Shown: positions 52,585 to 63,399, numbered from the stretch's first letter. The stretch: DNA of 64,000 bases from Nereocystis luetkeana (GCA_031213475.1 JARUPZ010000014.1:868001-932000); one strand, 5' to 3'. Program-made: numbers and translations. Notes: a model not told the origin generated them from the letters alone.

Positions 52585-52783
52585 CTATTACGGGGGACCA
52601 TAGTCAACAGGACCTATGGTACACATAAAAACCTACCTGGTATATGTTTAACCATTTTTACTAACAATATTTGGTCCTGTTAACCCCTTTCGAACCGTGG
52701 TCCCGTTTGGGGACAAAACTACTTGAAATTTGACTGGTTTGTCCCCAGAACGGGACTGCGGTTCTAAAAGGCCCCCCGTAATA
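52585..52783. mobile_element. hairpin MITE family B, copy 9, interrupted by MITE A
   Basis: Starts TATTACGGGGGACCATAGTC and reaches GGTCCTGTTAA. A complete family A element (52,684-52,771, CCCTTTCGAACCGTGG...CGGTTCTAAAAGG) follows, and then CCCCCCGTAATA. The A element entered the TTAA of GTTAAC, and the TTAACTATGG that should follow it has been lost. The left half also contains a TACCTGGTA insertion at 52,634. Confidence 0.85.
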
Positions 52784-52791
52784 CCAGTTAC

Positions 52792-52990
52792 CTGGTATGT
52801 ATTACACATTGCCATGCAGTTCGGAGAGTAGACAATGCAGAAATAAAACGTGCCACCCCGTACTGGACACGGCAGCACAGACAGACGGTCGAGATCACCT
52901 CGCCCCCCGCCCCCTGCACAATGTGGGCGAAAAGCAAATCCTTGTGGAGAAAATGAACGCTGTAGGACACCGTTAGGCGTACGTACCGAT
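52792..52990 (-). CDS. exon candidate, unknown protein
   Basis: The acceptor GACAACCTCTCAG precedes RYVRLTVSYSVHFLHKDLLF, AHIVQGAGGEVISTVCLCCR and VQYGVARFISALSTLRTAWQ. The donor would be ACCAG then GTAACT. Third codon positions are G/C-rich in the VQGAGGEVISTV region. C-x-C-C is the only motif. The donor sits within a few bases of the interrupted MITE B end, so the exon end may have been altered by that insertion. No partner exon was found. Confidence 0.45.
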
Positions 52991-53309
52991 CTGAGAGGTT
53001 GTCGACACCTATATAGCCGTGTGCGGTTTGCTTGCATTTTAGTCGACAATCTCTCGATTTGGTACGCGTTATAGCGGTGTGCTACTCGTACATCCATCCT
53101 TCAATAATGAATGGCCTCTATAAATAAGGATTTTTTTCACGTCCCGATCACCTGTGAAGCACAACCTACACACGCCAGCGACCCAGATACATCGAACGAG
53201 AGAGCCCTGGCGGCGGCTATCTATATACCCAGGGACGGTTGGGAGGGTCGAGTTCCGGGTGGGATCAGGTCGTACGTATTGGGATTAAGGTGCCAGGTGC
53301 CAGCTGTGT

Positions 53310-53660
53310 GTGTTCTTCATTATTTCTACCCGCCGACACCCAGCACAACAACCAGTGTCCGTGCCTTTTCGGTGCCGACTCCTCAATACTGCTGCTGTAC
53401 TCGTAGAGAGATACAAGTTCTACGTTGTTATGCGGTAAGCAAAGTAAACCATGAGATGCCCACACGTTGTAATACTGGGTAGGACAGCCACGACATACAC
53501 ATTCTATAAAAGAGAGAAAGCTAAAGAGAAAACTAAAGAAACAAGGAAAACAAAAAAACTGAAAAGAGAAAAAGAGACAAGAGAAGGAAAAATTGTCGTG
53601 TCCCCCCCCCAGGGGAGGCGGCAAGACACTACAGAACGAACCAAAGAAACAAACCACTAC
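53310..53660 (+). repeat. dispersed repeats D and E, adjacent copies
   Basis: The D part (53,310-53,445) has the signature TTTCTACCC-CCGACA-CCAGC then AGTGTCCGTGCC. The E part (53,480-53,650) has GGACAGCCACGACATACACA then TTCTAT-AAA, an A/G-rich tract and CCCCCCAGGGGAGGCGGCAAG. The same order D then E recurs at 60,290-60,660. Confidence 0.6.
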
Positions 53661-54481
53661 ATACCCGTATAAACACGAGGCAAAGGAAGACGATTGATAA
53701 GAATCAAAAGGCAAAATGCCAGGATCGACGAAAGCGTTGACCTGGAAAAAGATCGAATTGTCAACACAAAATGACGGGCGTGTCTCGTACAAGTGATGTA
53801 TTATTATCATGCTTGCCATCCGACAATGTGTAGTGTTGTTTTAATAAACGACTATAATAACAGAAAGTGAAGATAATTTATTGTCTGCAAAGAAAGGATG
53901 CCTCCAAAAAGTGAACTTCGTCGTTCGCACAAAGTGCCGCCCAAGCAAAAAAATAACGCCAAAAATTACAAAAAAAATCACGAAATTTCGTTTCCCCTTT
54001 TTTTCTAACGGCTGTTCAGCGCGGTCCCTCCAAAACAATCAATAGGATTGAACACCCATTTTGGGGTTACAAATTACATGGAATTAGAGTTACACAATCT
54101 ACCTGGCATGTACATACATACGTTTCTGTTGCAGTGCAGATTTGAAGAGGTTGAACCGGTACTCGAGGTACGTGGAATAATGTAAGGTATTATAGTATGT
54201 ACGGAACGCTACGTGCAAATTGTAGGGTACAGAAACGTCGATTTTGACGTCGAAGCTCACAGTTATATTTTGTACGTAGTCACCGCCCGTTGAGCACAGT
54301 AGTCAACTGCGGTACTGATTTTGCTTATCGTATGGGGTTAAAGCAGGGCGCCCTAACCTACCCTGAGCACAGTTTCTTCGGCCAACATTTTTTTTTTTGC
54401 GTGAGAAAACGAGCCTCAATTTCTCACGGCCGAATTCCTGACGAACCCCTTGAGGACTGCAATCTCGTTTATTATTATTAA

Positions 54482-54570
54482 CCCTTTTAGAACCGCAGTC
54501 CCGTTCTGGGGACAATTCACTCAAATTTCAAGTAGTTTGTCCCCAAAACGGGACTGGGTTTCTAAAGGGG
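54482..54570. mobile_element. piggyBac-like MITE family A, copy 15 (cleanest target-site duplication)
   Basis: TTAA at 54,478-54,481 and at 54,571-54,574 flank CCCTTTTAGAACCGCAGTCC ... GGGTTTCTAAAGGGG. This is the best copy for defining the element. Confidence 0.9.
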
Positions 54571-54687
54571 TTAATAGCGCAGTGGGGTCAATTACTTGGA
54601 TTTATACCGACTACGAGTACTGCTGTAGATGTATACCAGGTATTCTTCTGTGCAGTGAAATAAGAACAGTAAAAGGGACCCCCCTTC

Positions 54688-54800
54688 TTTATGCCTGGTC
54701 GGTGAATATCCGACGTGCTCCGTACCGGTATTATTCTAGAATAGGGAAGGCGCCGAGGGTCTACCTACGGTCATGACGACTACGGTGGTCATAATTGACA
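54688..54800 (+). repeat. dispersed repeat R1, diverged fragment
   Basis: CTGGTCGGTGAATATCCGAC, GTGCTCCGTACCGG and GAGGGTCTACCTACGGTCAT correspond to the R1 3' part, with insertions. Confidence 0.5.
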
Positions 54801-54929
54801 ATGCGTGTACCCCCCCCCCTCCCGCCGCCCTTCATATGTACCAGGTGCCGCCGTACGACACAAACTATTTCAAAAGCATCGGCTGTAAGTTCTCCCGAAC
54901 TGGTCGCTACATACTCGTGATTTGTGTGT

Positions 54930-54931
54930 GT

Positions 54932-55016
<85 letters not shown>

Positions 55017-55092
55017 TGTGTGTATGTGTGTGTATGTGTGTGTATGTGTGTGTGTATGTGTGTGTGTATGTGTGTGTGTATGCGTGTGTGTG
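54930..55092. repeat. (GT)n microsatellite
   Basis: About 160 bp of GT dinucleotides with interspersed GTAT. Confidence 0.95.
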
Positions 55093-55183
55093 TCGGTCTG
55101 TCTATACACACGCGGCAGTTAATATTGATAGATGCTACCTGGTACCTGGTACCTGGTGGTAATTATTACTTTTAAGTAAAACG

Positions 55184-55318
55184 TATTACGGGGGACCATA
55201 TTAAATAGGACCTACGGTACAGACAAAAACCTATCGTGTATTTCGCTATTTTTACTATTAATAACAATATTTGGTCTACCACTGGTATGTACTACGAGCA
55301 TGGTCCCCCACGTAATAG
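55184..55318. mobile_element. hairpin MITE family B, copy 10
   Basis: TATTACGGGGGACCATATTA start and GGTCCCCCACGTAATAG end. The right half carries an insertion (TACCACTGGTATGTACTACG). Confidence 0.75.
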
Positions 55319-55807
55319 CCGCTTTTGGCATCAGAAATTGTTCCTTTGGGGGAATCGAACTCGCGCGGAGCAGGACGGAGACGCCACCAGACGGGGTAGC
55401 AAGGTAGCAAGGTACCAGATCGACTACTGTTGTAGTAGGTAGAACCTGCCGTAAGCTGCTCGTACCTCGTACCACAAAAAGCTGCGTTTGTGGCTGGAGG
55501 GTACGTTTCTGTGGTGCTTCGGTTTGCCTGTTATTTTCCCTTGAGATCTTACCTGGTAGTCTATTATTAATAATAGCTCTGTTTATACAGAGCAGTCAGT
55601 CGTGGCACTGCTCTCTCTTTGGCTCGGTTTGTACGATACATACATGTTGTCTGCAACCTCCCCTGCTACGGGGACACACGACGACACGACACGCATCTTT
55701 CCTTTCTGTCAAATTATTTTTTCTTTGTTCTTTCGACGTGTTGTTTTGTTTTTTCTCTCTTTCATAAAATGTGTATGTCGAGCCAGTTGTGACCAGCACG
55801 ATGTGAG

Positions 55808-56530
55808 TGTGATTTCACGTTAAACCGTTATTTCTACCCGTCAACATCCAGCACAACCAGTGTCCGTGCCGACTCTTCAATCCTAGAGAGCTAGAAAGAG
55901 AGATACTGGTACAACAAGCAATGTGGTCACAAAACTACGCCTCATACCTGGTATATATTATACTACTGCTGTACTTACTGCATACGTGGCAACGTAGTAT
56001 ATCCGTGGCGTACCTTTGTGACCACAGAACTTGTATATCTTCTAGGATTGAAGAATCGGCACGGACACTGGTTGTGCCGTGGATGTCGACGGGTAGAAAC
56101 AACGGTTTAATGTGAAGAACACACACATTGATGCGTACACTGCTGTATATGCATTTTTGATACGTCAGTGAGCAGAGTAGACAATTGAATGTCAGGAAGG
56201 ACATACGCATTCTATGAAATAGATGAAACAAAAGAAATAAAGAAAAAACGAAGAGAAAACGAATCGAAAGAGGAAAAGGAAAAAGAAGAGAAAAAACTGT
56301 CGGGCATTGCGTCGCCTACTCTGCTTACTGAACAACAATGTACAGTACCTAAGTGCGTAGAATCGTATTAATAGTATCCCTGTGGAAGGGTTTAATGTGA
56401 AGAATACACACACAAAGTTGTTGTTCTTGTCTTCACATTAAATCGTCCTTTCTACCCAGCTTCATCAGTACACCCGGTGTCCGTCCTTGATCCCCTATCC
56501 TAGAGAGAAACTGATTCTGTGGTCACAGAC
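55808..56530. repeat. cluster of D and E repeats in both orientations
   Basis: D copies at 55,808-55,945 (+), 56,005-56,118 (-) and 56,428-56,530 (+), with E signatures at about 55,752-55,790 (-) and 56,190-56,225 (+). Facing D copies can pair as a foldback of about 310 bp. Confidence 0.6.
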
Positions 56531-56846
56531 TGAGACAGAGGAAGACCAAAAAGAAAGTAATCGCAAATCCAAGTGTCAGCAAATGAAATGTCAGCGTACC
56601 GGGTACGAGGACACAACAACACAAGCAAGACCGGACAAATGAGAGCAAAAAGACACAAAACAAAAAAAAAACTACAAAAATCTGAGATAAAAAAAGAAAA
56701 AAGAAAAAAAAAACAGAATACAAACGACCCAAGGACTTCAGAAAGGCTGCTAGACGGAAAGCATACGAACGCAGGAAGGGCAGGTATCTGCTGCACGGAC
56801 GAAGCAACACGAAAGAGAGGGAGATACAGGCAAAAGTCTGTAAGAG

Positions 56847-57345
56847 CTAGTAGAACCGATACCTAGCCACCCGATCTATCATTTCGTTCCTGCATTCGTC
56901 GACAGCTGTATCAGTACAGCTGCCCCTCCCCCCCCCCCCCCTCCCCTTGTCGCCGTTCTTGGCGTCCTCTGCTGCGTGGCGCAGCCGGTTCTTCTGTGCT
57001 TCGTCTCTGTGGCACCTTGCCATGAAACAGTCCGCCGCTTCGACGACCCCCCGGTACCACTTCCCGCTCTTCTTAGCCGCCCTCGGCCATAACAACGTCT
57101 TTACTCCGAACCGCAGGGGGGAACTTTCCGTGGACCCCTCGGTGGCTTGAAAAACCCTGAGGTCGTCTGCTAGGCATTGGGCCCAGTTTCTTTTCCGGTC
57201 GGCCTCGTCCTGGGTTCTCCCCGCCGGCCATCGTCCCAAACATCACCCGGCGGGTCAGCCGCTCATTGGTCGTCCGCTGTACGGCCCCCGAAAAGAGGAG
57301 GCGTCGTTTGCGGATGGTCGTCTCAACGCTCTCGCATTGTGCCTT
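56847..57345 (-). pseudogene. LINE-type retrotransposon ORF, C-terminal fragment, frameshifted
   Basis: The minus strand reads CESVETTIRKRRLLFSGAVQ, RTTNERLTRRVMFGTMAGGE and NPGRGRPEK, then, after a one-base shift in an A run, NWAQCLADDLRVFQATEGST and ESSPLRFGVKTLLWPRAAKK. An R-K-R-R-L-x-F-x-G, then M-F-G, then GRP...W-x2-CL-x2-DL order is typical of the tail after the reverse transcriptase domain in many LINE proteins. No RT core is present. The upstream side ends at a MITE A copy (57,352-57,440). It is 5'-truncated and not functional as it stands. Confidence 0.65.
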
Positions 57346-57351
57346 TGGTCA

Positions 57352-57440
57352 CGCTTTTAGAACTGCAGTCTGATTTTGGGGACAATCCACTCAAATTTCA
57401 AGTACTTTGTCCCCAAATCGGGACTGCGGTTCTAAAAGGG
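57352..57440. mobile_element. piggyBac-like MITE family A, copy 16
   Basis: CTTTTAGAACTGCAGTCTGA and CGGGACTGCGGTTCTAAAAG arms. It lies between the LINE fragment and a minus-strand D repeat. Confidence 0.82.
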
Positions 57441-57442
57441 TT

Positions 57443-57680
57443 GAGAGTCAGCACGGACATTGGTTGTGCTGAATGTCGACGGTAGAAATAACACACACAA
57501 ACAGTCACGGTGTCTGTCTGTCCGTTGCGATGTGTGTGTTCTGCACATGCATCAAACCGGTCTTTCTCCTGCCGACATCCAGCACAACCACTGTTCGTGC
57601 CAATTCTTCAATCCTTGAGACACGAGCTCTGTGGTGTCACAAAAACCCACGACACAGATGGACTACAGCATTACACATAC
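57443..57680. repeat. repeat D pair, (-) then (+)
   Basis: GCACGGACATTGGTTGTGCT (minus) and CATCCAGCACAACCACTGTT (plus) are facing copies of the D signature about 100 bp apart. Confidence 0.55.
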
Positions 57681-57745
57681 AGCAGTACATTGTTTTGGAA
57701 TATATTAAATATATTGAACGCAGAGCACACGAACAAATGCAATGT

Positions 57746-58097
57746 GGTCGCCCCGGTGGTTCAAGTGGTTAACCTCGAGTTCTACTTAGCGTTTGAGTCC
57801 TGGGTTCGAGCCCCAGGTGGGTCGGACTTTGACTTTATTTGCAAAAATTAAAGAAAAAAAAAAAAGGATTCAATTGTTGAGAGCGCCTTGCAGCGTGGGT
57901 AGGCACAATTCGATGCGAGTCGACGAGGGAAGAAAAGGCTGAAATCTTCTCGCGATAAAAATGAAGGCACGTACCGTAGCGGGAAGGGGGGAGAAGAGCC
58001 TGCTATTAATATGTGACCCCGGATCTGAGTTACGATTTGGAAGGAGAGAGATGAAGATGTGCGAAGATAATGAATGGGATGAGAACAAAAAAAAAAA
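57746..58097 (+). mobile_element. tRNA-derived SINE S, copy 1
   Basis: The head GGTCGCCCCGGTGGTTCAAG then TGGTTAACC (A-box-like) and CCTGGGTTCGAGCCCCAGG (perfect T-arm with B box) is tRNA-like. The body follows, from AAGGATTCAATTGTTGAGAG through CTCGCGATAAAAATGAAGGC to GTGACCCCGGATCTGAGTTA. The tail is GAATGGGATGAGAACAAAAA. Length about 350 bp. Confidence 0.88.
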
Positions 58098-58287
58098 ATG
58101 TCGTGTCCTCGTACTGGATACGACAGGCACGACATACACATTCTATGAAAGGTGTAAGGATCGATCGAAAGGAACACAGACAAAAAAATCGGAAGAAAAA
58201 ATTAGAAAAAAAAAATGTCGAGCCCCTCCGCAGGGGATGTGTCAACCAATAAAAAAAACACAAAAAGAAACAATACCACCAAGTATG

Positions 58288-58540
58288 TTTTTTTTTTTTT
58301 TTTTGCTCATCCCATTCATTATCTTCGCACATCTTCTTCTCTCTCTCCTTCCAACTCTTAACTCAGATCCGGGGTCACATAGCAGGCTCTTCTCCCCCCT
58401 TTCCGCTTCGGTACGTGCCTTCATTTTTATCGCGAGAATATTTCAGCCTTTTCTTCCCTCGTCGACTCGCATCGAATTGTGCCTACCCACGCTGCAAGGC
58501 GCTCTCAACAATTGAATCCTTTTTTTTATTTTTGCAAATA
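58288..58540 (-). mobile_element. tRNA-derived SINE S, 5'-truncated copy
   Basis: Tail and body are present from TTTTTTGCTCATCCCATTCA to CAATTGAATCC, ending at TTTTTGCAAATA just where the tRNA-like head should begin. It faces copy 1 (57,746-58,097) across 190 bp, a potential hairpin of about 250 bp. Confidence 0.85.
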
Positions 58541-58544
58541 GTAT

Positions 58545-59360
58545 GTATAAACAGAGCAAAACTAAAAACGAAAGGAAATACTCGTGGCTGTACAAGTACA
58601 TGAAGCTGACCCTAATTACAAGTGTTATGTACAGTCCGAAACGGTTCGCCGGGGGTGACCGGGGATACTCATCTTCTAGATTGCTCGTGAAGGATACCTT
58701 GTATTTAGTTAGATTCGGTGGATGACCCCCTGTGACTTTTCGTTTCGTTGTTGTGCTTCGGTTTGCCTGTTATTTCACTTGGTTTAGGCTCGTTCTTAAC
58801 GGGGAGCGTTTTATTTTCATATTTTCCAAAGTTTGGAAATAATTCGAGATATGTATCAATATGCGGAGGCGTTCTGCCACTATTCGTAAAATTCTCCAGA
58901 AGAAAAAATATCAAGTTTGTTAAATTTCACATATTTGGAAAAAAACAAATCAGGAAAATACCTGGTATGGAAGATTGAAAAATTGCGCGAAAAAAAAGTC
59001 GAAATCATGGGGAAAAAGCTCTCCGGTAAGAAAGACCCTTATAAGCTTTTAATCTTGCTTAGATGTTGTGGCGGTGTCCCTTTTTTTAGCTCTCGTTCTG
59101 TCTCGTCTGCCACATCTCTTACGGGGGGGGGCACGACACCTTTTTTCCCTTTTTTCGTTCCTTCTTTTCTTCTCTTTCGATTTATTTTTTATTATTAGTT
59201 GTTTTTTTTCTTATGCCGTGCCTATGGTACCAAGTACGGACAGATGGCATCGCATAGTCTGCACTGCTACTCAGCGCATAGCAATGCAGCTTCAAGTACC
59301 ACTCTGCTGTATCGTGAAGTTTTCGTCATCACAGAAGGAGCTTAAACTGAACTCCTACGA
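58545..59360. other. no gene recognised
   Basis: AT-rich sequence with a TACCTGGTA at 58,959. A C/T-rich segment near 59,065-59,190 resembles the inner part of repeat E in minus orientation. Confidence 0.4.
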
Positions 59361-59364
59361 TCTC

Positions 59365-59445
59365 TCTACGACCGGAGAATCGGCGCGGACGCTGGTTGCG
59401 CTGGACGTCGACGGGTAGAACGAACGTTTCAAAATGAAGAGCACA
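59365..59445 (-). repeat. repeat D copy
   Basis: GGCGCGGACGCTGGTTGCGC then TGGACGTCGACGGGTAGAAC is the minus D signature. Confidence 0.55.
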
Positions 59446-59449
59446 CACA

Positions 59450-59915
59450 CTGGCCGGTAGCCTGTAGCCGACGCCACCAGGGTAAACCGAACAGGATGAC
59501 CGTTCTTGGGATAACAACAAGAACAAGCAGTGGCGACTTCGTCAGTTGGGCAGGCAACCTCGCGAATTGTTTCTTATTTCGACGGTATCGCACCCCTCGA
59601 CAGCGCAAAAAAACGAATTCACTCTTTTTTTGCTCGAAGTGATGAAATAAATGTATTCGACTATTTCTTCTCCCTGAATCTGAAAAATAAATAAATAATT
59701 TCAAAAGTTATTACTATAATAGTCAAGAAAACATAATTGAAGATTTTTTTCAGCTAAATCTTCAGAGCTGTACGCAGGCTTTGTCTTGGCAAATTTTCTC
59801 AGCTGTCTGCTGCCTTGCTGGCGCGCATCTGTTGTTGCGTGTCACCTGGTATGCTTTTCGTAAACGAGTGAGTGCTGTGTTCTTCACGTTGACTGAACCT
59901 TGCTTCATATATATA
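59450..59915. other. no gene recognised
   Basis: No shared repeat or exon-like segment was found between repeat D and the next SINE. Confidence 0.4.
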
Positions 59916-59921
59916 TAAGCC

Positions 59922-60268
59922 GGTCGCCCCGGTGGTTCAAGTGGTTAACCTCGAATTCTACTTGTTTTGAGTCCTGGGTTCGAGCCCCAGGTGGGTCGGA
60001 CATTTGACTTTATTTGCAAAAATAAAAATAAAAAAGGATTCAATTGTTGAGAGCGCCTTGCAGCGTGGGTAGGCACAATTCGATGCGAGTCGACGAGGGA
60101 AGAAAAGGCTGAAATATTCTCGCGATAAAAATGAAGGCACGTACCGTAGCGGGAAGGGGGTAGAAGAGCCTGCTATGTGACCCCGGATCTGAGTTACGAG
60201 TTGGGAGGAGAGAGAGAAGAAGATGTGCGAAGATAATGAATGGGATGAGAAAAAAAAATAAAAAAATA
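59922..60268 (+). mobile_element. tRNA-derived SINE S, copy 2
   Basis: Full-length copy with head, body and A-rich tail, nearly identical to copy 1. A/T-rich DNA (ATATATATAAG) precedes the head. Confidence 0.9.
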
Positions 60269-60289
60269 CTAGGTATATATTTATATGTG

Positions 60290-60660
60290 TGTGTGTGTTC
60301 TTCACATTAAACCGTTCTTTCTACCCGTCGACATCCAGCACAACCAGTGTCCGTGCCGATTCTTCAATCCTAGAAGAGATACAAGTTCTGTGGTCACAAA
60401 GCTACGCCACAGAGATACTACGTTGCCACGTGTGCAGTGTGCACTGCAGTGGGCAATGCAAAGCCATGTCATCATACTAGATACGACAGGCACGACATAC
60501 GCAATCTATGAAATAGTGAAACGAAAAGAAACAATCAAAGAGAAACAAAAACAAGGTAGACAAATCGAAAGAGAAAAAGAAGAAAAATGAAAGCAAAATC
60601 TAAGAGAAACAATCTGTCGTGCCCCCCCCCCGCAGGCGAGGTGGCCAACACTTGAAAAGG
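60290..60660 (+). repeat. repeats D and E, adjacent copies
   Basis: D (60,290-60,470) then E (60,484-60,660), in the same order as 53,310-53,660, starting immediately after the SINE copy 2 tail. Confidence 0.6.
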
Positions 60661-60825
60661 AACGAGCTGGAGAAAAGAAAGAAAAATAAAATAAAAATAA
60701 GATAAGAAAAATATACACGAGTATATCCTTTCCTTTTTCTCTCTTTTTGTTTCCTTTGTTTTTCTTTGTTTTCTCTCTTTCATAGAGTGCGTAAGTCGTG
60801 CCTGACATATCCAGTATTATGGCAT

Positions 60826-61181
60826 TTTTTTATTTTATTTTATTTGTTTTGCTCATCCCATTCATTATCTTCGCACATATTCTTCTCTCTCTCCTTCCAA
60901 CTCGTAACTCAGATCCGGGGTCACATAGCAGGCTCTTCTACTCCCTTCACGCTACGGTACGTGCCTTCATTTTTATCGCGAGAAGATTTCAGCCTTTTTT
61001 TCCCTCGTCGACTCGCATCGAATTGTGCCTACCCACGCTGCAAGGCGCTCTCAACAATTGAATCCTTTTGATTTTTTATTTTTGCAAATAAAGTCAAATG
61101 TCCGACCCACCTGGGGCTCGAACCCAGGACTCAAACACAAGTAGAATTCGAGGTTAACCACTTGAACCACCGGGGCGACCG
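60826..61181 (-). mobile_element. tRNA-derived SINE S, copy 3
   Basis: Full-length minus copy ending GGTTCAAGTGG-complement and CCGGGGCGACC at 61,181. The tail is (TTTTA)n on the plus strand. Confidence 0.9.
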
Positions 61182-61244
61182 GCTTGGCATTGCATTGTCT
61201 ACTGTGCTTACTGTATATGTAAAAATGTTGTATATCTGTGGCGT

Positions 61245-61370
61245 AGTTTCGTCCCCACGTAACTTGTATCTCTCTATTATTGGCAACAGGAGTGAAGAAT
61301 CGGCACGGACACTGGTTGTGCTGGATGCCGACGAGTAGAAAGAACGGTTTAAAGTGACGGACACACGCAT
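61245..61370 (-). repeat. repeat D copy
   Basis: AATCGGCACGGACACTGGTTGTGC then GTAGAAAGAACGGTTTAA. With 60,290-60,470 it brackets SINE copy 3 in inverted orientation. Confidence 0.6.
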
Positions 61371-61587
61371 ACGTATGTATATACCTGTGGACAGCCCCCA
61401 CGTTATCCGTGCCCACTCATCCTATTCACGAGAGATATACACCCTCTAAGGTCACACCTCCGCGACAACCGACACACAGAAAGAAGAAGGGTACAGCAAG
61501 ACACACGGCAAAACAAACGCCACTATTATTGATACTGCTGTGCTCTAATAATATCAATAAATCCAAACTAGAATAATGGACTCTGTA

Positions 61588-61670
61588 ATTTTAGGACCCC
61601 AGTCCCGTTTTGGGGACAAAGTACTCATAATTAGAGTGTTTTGTCCCGACATATGGGAGTGCGGTTTTAA
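61588..61670. mobile_element. piggyBac-like MITE family A, copy 17 (diverged)
   Basis: TTTTAGGACCCCAGTCCCGT and GGGAGTGCGGTTTTAAA arms. Confidence 0.65.
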
Positions 61671-62430
61671 ACGCAGGGCAAAAAACATGCTGTGTTGGTT
61701 GACGCCGAAGAATGTACCAGGTGCTGTTTTCGTACCGAAATAGATGAAAAGACAAGACATGCATGGTGCAGGTGAAGTTACCTCAATGTTCCTACCCGAG
61801 CTTTAACCAAGAGGGCACCTGTTTCTCTGTTTTTATTTATTTTCCCCCGGGATAAATTCTGATGTTGGCTACGTATATATGAGATAATAACTAATATTAA
61901 CGTGTACCCAGGGACCTGGTATGATATATACCTAGTATTTCGCAAAAGAGGGACGATATACGAGTATACTGCGTTGTGCGAGTGATGCCGTGATATTAAA
62001 CGGTCATTATTACTTTCTACCCATCCGTCCTGATCCCTTGTCGTCGTAGAGGCTTATTATTCCAGATTTATCATAGTATCTCGCCAAACGGTGGGGCAGA
62101 GACAATAAAAAACAAAAATATACGCGAAGCCTTGTGTGGAGCAAGTGTGACACGGGTAATGACCACACAACAACATACCAAGACCAGAACATAGGGTTGT
62201 AATGGTTAAAGTAAGGGGAGTGGACAACCAATGCCGTCATGTTCATCGTGCTGGATACGATATGCATCATCAGCAATACAACAGGCCCGACATACGCACG
62301 TCAGCAACTCCTGAATTAATATTACCACTTTGAAAGAGAGCAACACGAAAGAAGAAAAACAAGAAAAACAAAAATATGCCTGGTATATATACCAATATAA
62401 TATACCAGGTATAGGGTTAGGGTTAGGGTA

Positions 62431-62776
62431 TTTTTTATTTTATTTTATTTTTTTCTCATCCCATTAATTATCTTCGCAAATCTTTTTCTCTCTCTTTTTC
62501 CAACTCGTAACTCAGATCCGGGGTCACATAGCAGGCTCTTCTACCCCCTTCCCGCTACGGTACGTGCCTTCATTTTTATCGCGAAAAGATTTCAGCCTTT
62601 TCTTCCCTCGTCGACTCGCATCGAAGTGTGCCTACCCACGCTGCAAGGCGCTCTCAACAATTGAATCCTCTTTTATTTTTGCAAATAAAGTCAAATGTCC
62701 GACCCACCTGGGGCTCAAACCCAGGACTCAAACAAGTAGAATTCGAGGTTAACCACTTGAACCACCGGGGCGACCG
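62431..62776 (-). mobile_element. tRNA-derived SINE S, copy 4
   Basis: Full-length minus copy. The B box is changed (GGGCTCAAACCCAGG on the plus strand instead of GGGCTCGAACCCAGG), which should weaken internal promotion. Its tail abuts AGGGTTAGGGTTAGGGT. Confidence 0.88.
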
Positions 62777-63040
62777 TATAGATACCAGGTACCCTGGTAT
62801 GTATTTTGGGTTAGATATATATAGACATATACCTGGTATATACTTCTGATGTATCCCGATTCACAGAGGTCGTGCGGAATTTTCATTTTCAACATCCTGC
62901 TGCTGCTCATCTGGTGACATCTGGGTGGTCAACCTTCAAAATAATTCTTGCGTGCAGGTCGGTTGGTAAGCCAAGATGTTTTAATTAAGAGTACTACACC
63001 AGGCACGTAATATCAAGTACACGAATTACACGTACATATT

Positions 63041-63387
63041 TTATTCATTATTTTATTTCTCATCCCATTCATTATCTTGCACATCTTCTCCTCTCTCTCC
63101 TTCCAACTCGTAACTCAGATCCGGGGTCACATAGCAGGCTCTTCTACCCCCTTCCCGCTACGGTACGTGCCTTCATTTTTATCGCGAGAAGATTTCAGCC
63201 TTTTCTTCCCTCGTCGACTCGCATCGAATTGTGCCTACCCACGCTTCAAGGCGCTCTCAACAATTGAATCCTTTTTTATTTTTATTTTTGCAAATAAAGT
63301 CAAAGTCCGACCCACCTGGGGCTCGAACCCAGGACTCAAACACAAGTAGAATTCGAGGTTAACCACTTGAACCACCGGGGCGACCGG
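63041..63387 (-). mobile_element. tRNA-derived SINE S, copy 5
   Basis: Full-length minus copy with intact head and T-arm, tail (TTATTTTA) on the plus strand. Confidence 0.9.
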
Positions 63388-63399
63388 CATGAATACTTA

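Noticed and set aside
54870-55175. Cys-Val and Thr-His alternating frames
   Set aside because: They are translations of the (GT)n microsatellite.
62411-62430. Telomeric repeats (GTTAGGGTTAGGG)
   Set aside because: Only about three units, embedded between repeats; not a telomere and too short to call an interstitial array.
57746-63387. tRNA genes at the SINE heads
   Set aside because: The T-arm is good, but the acceptor and anticodon arms do not fold as a functional tRNA, and every copy is followed by the same SINE body.
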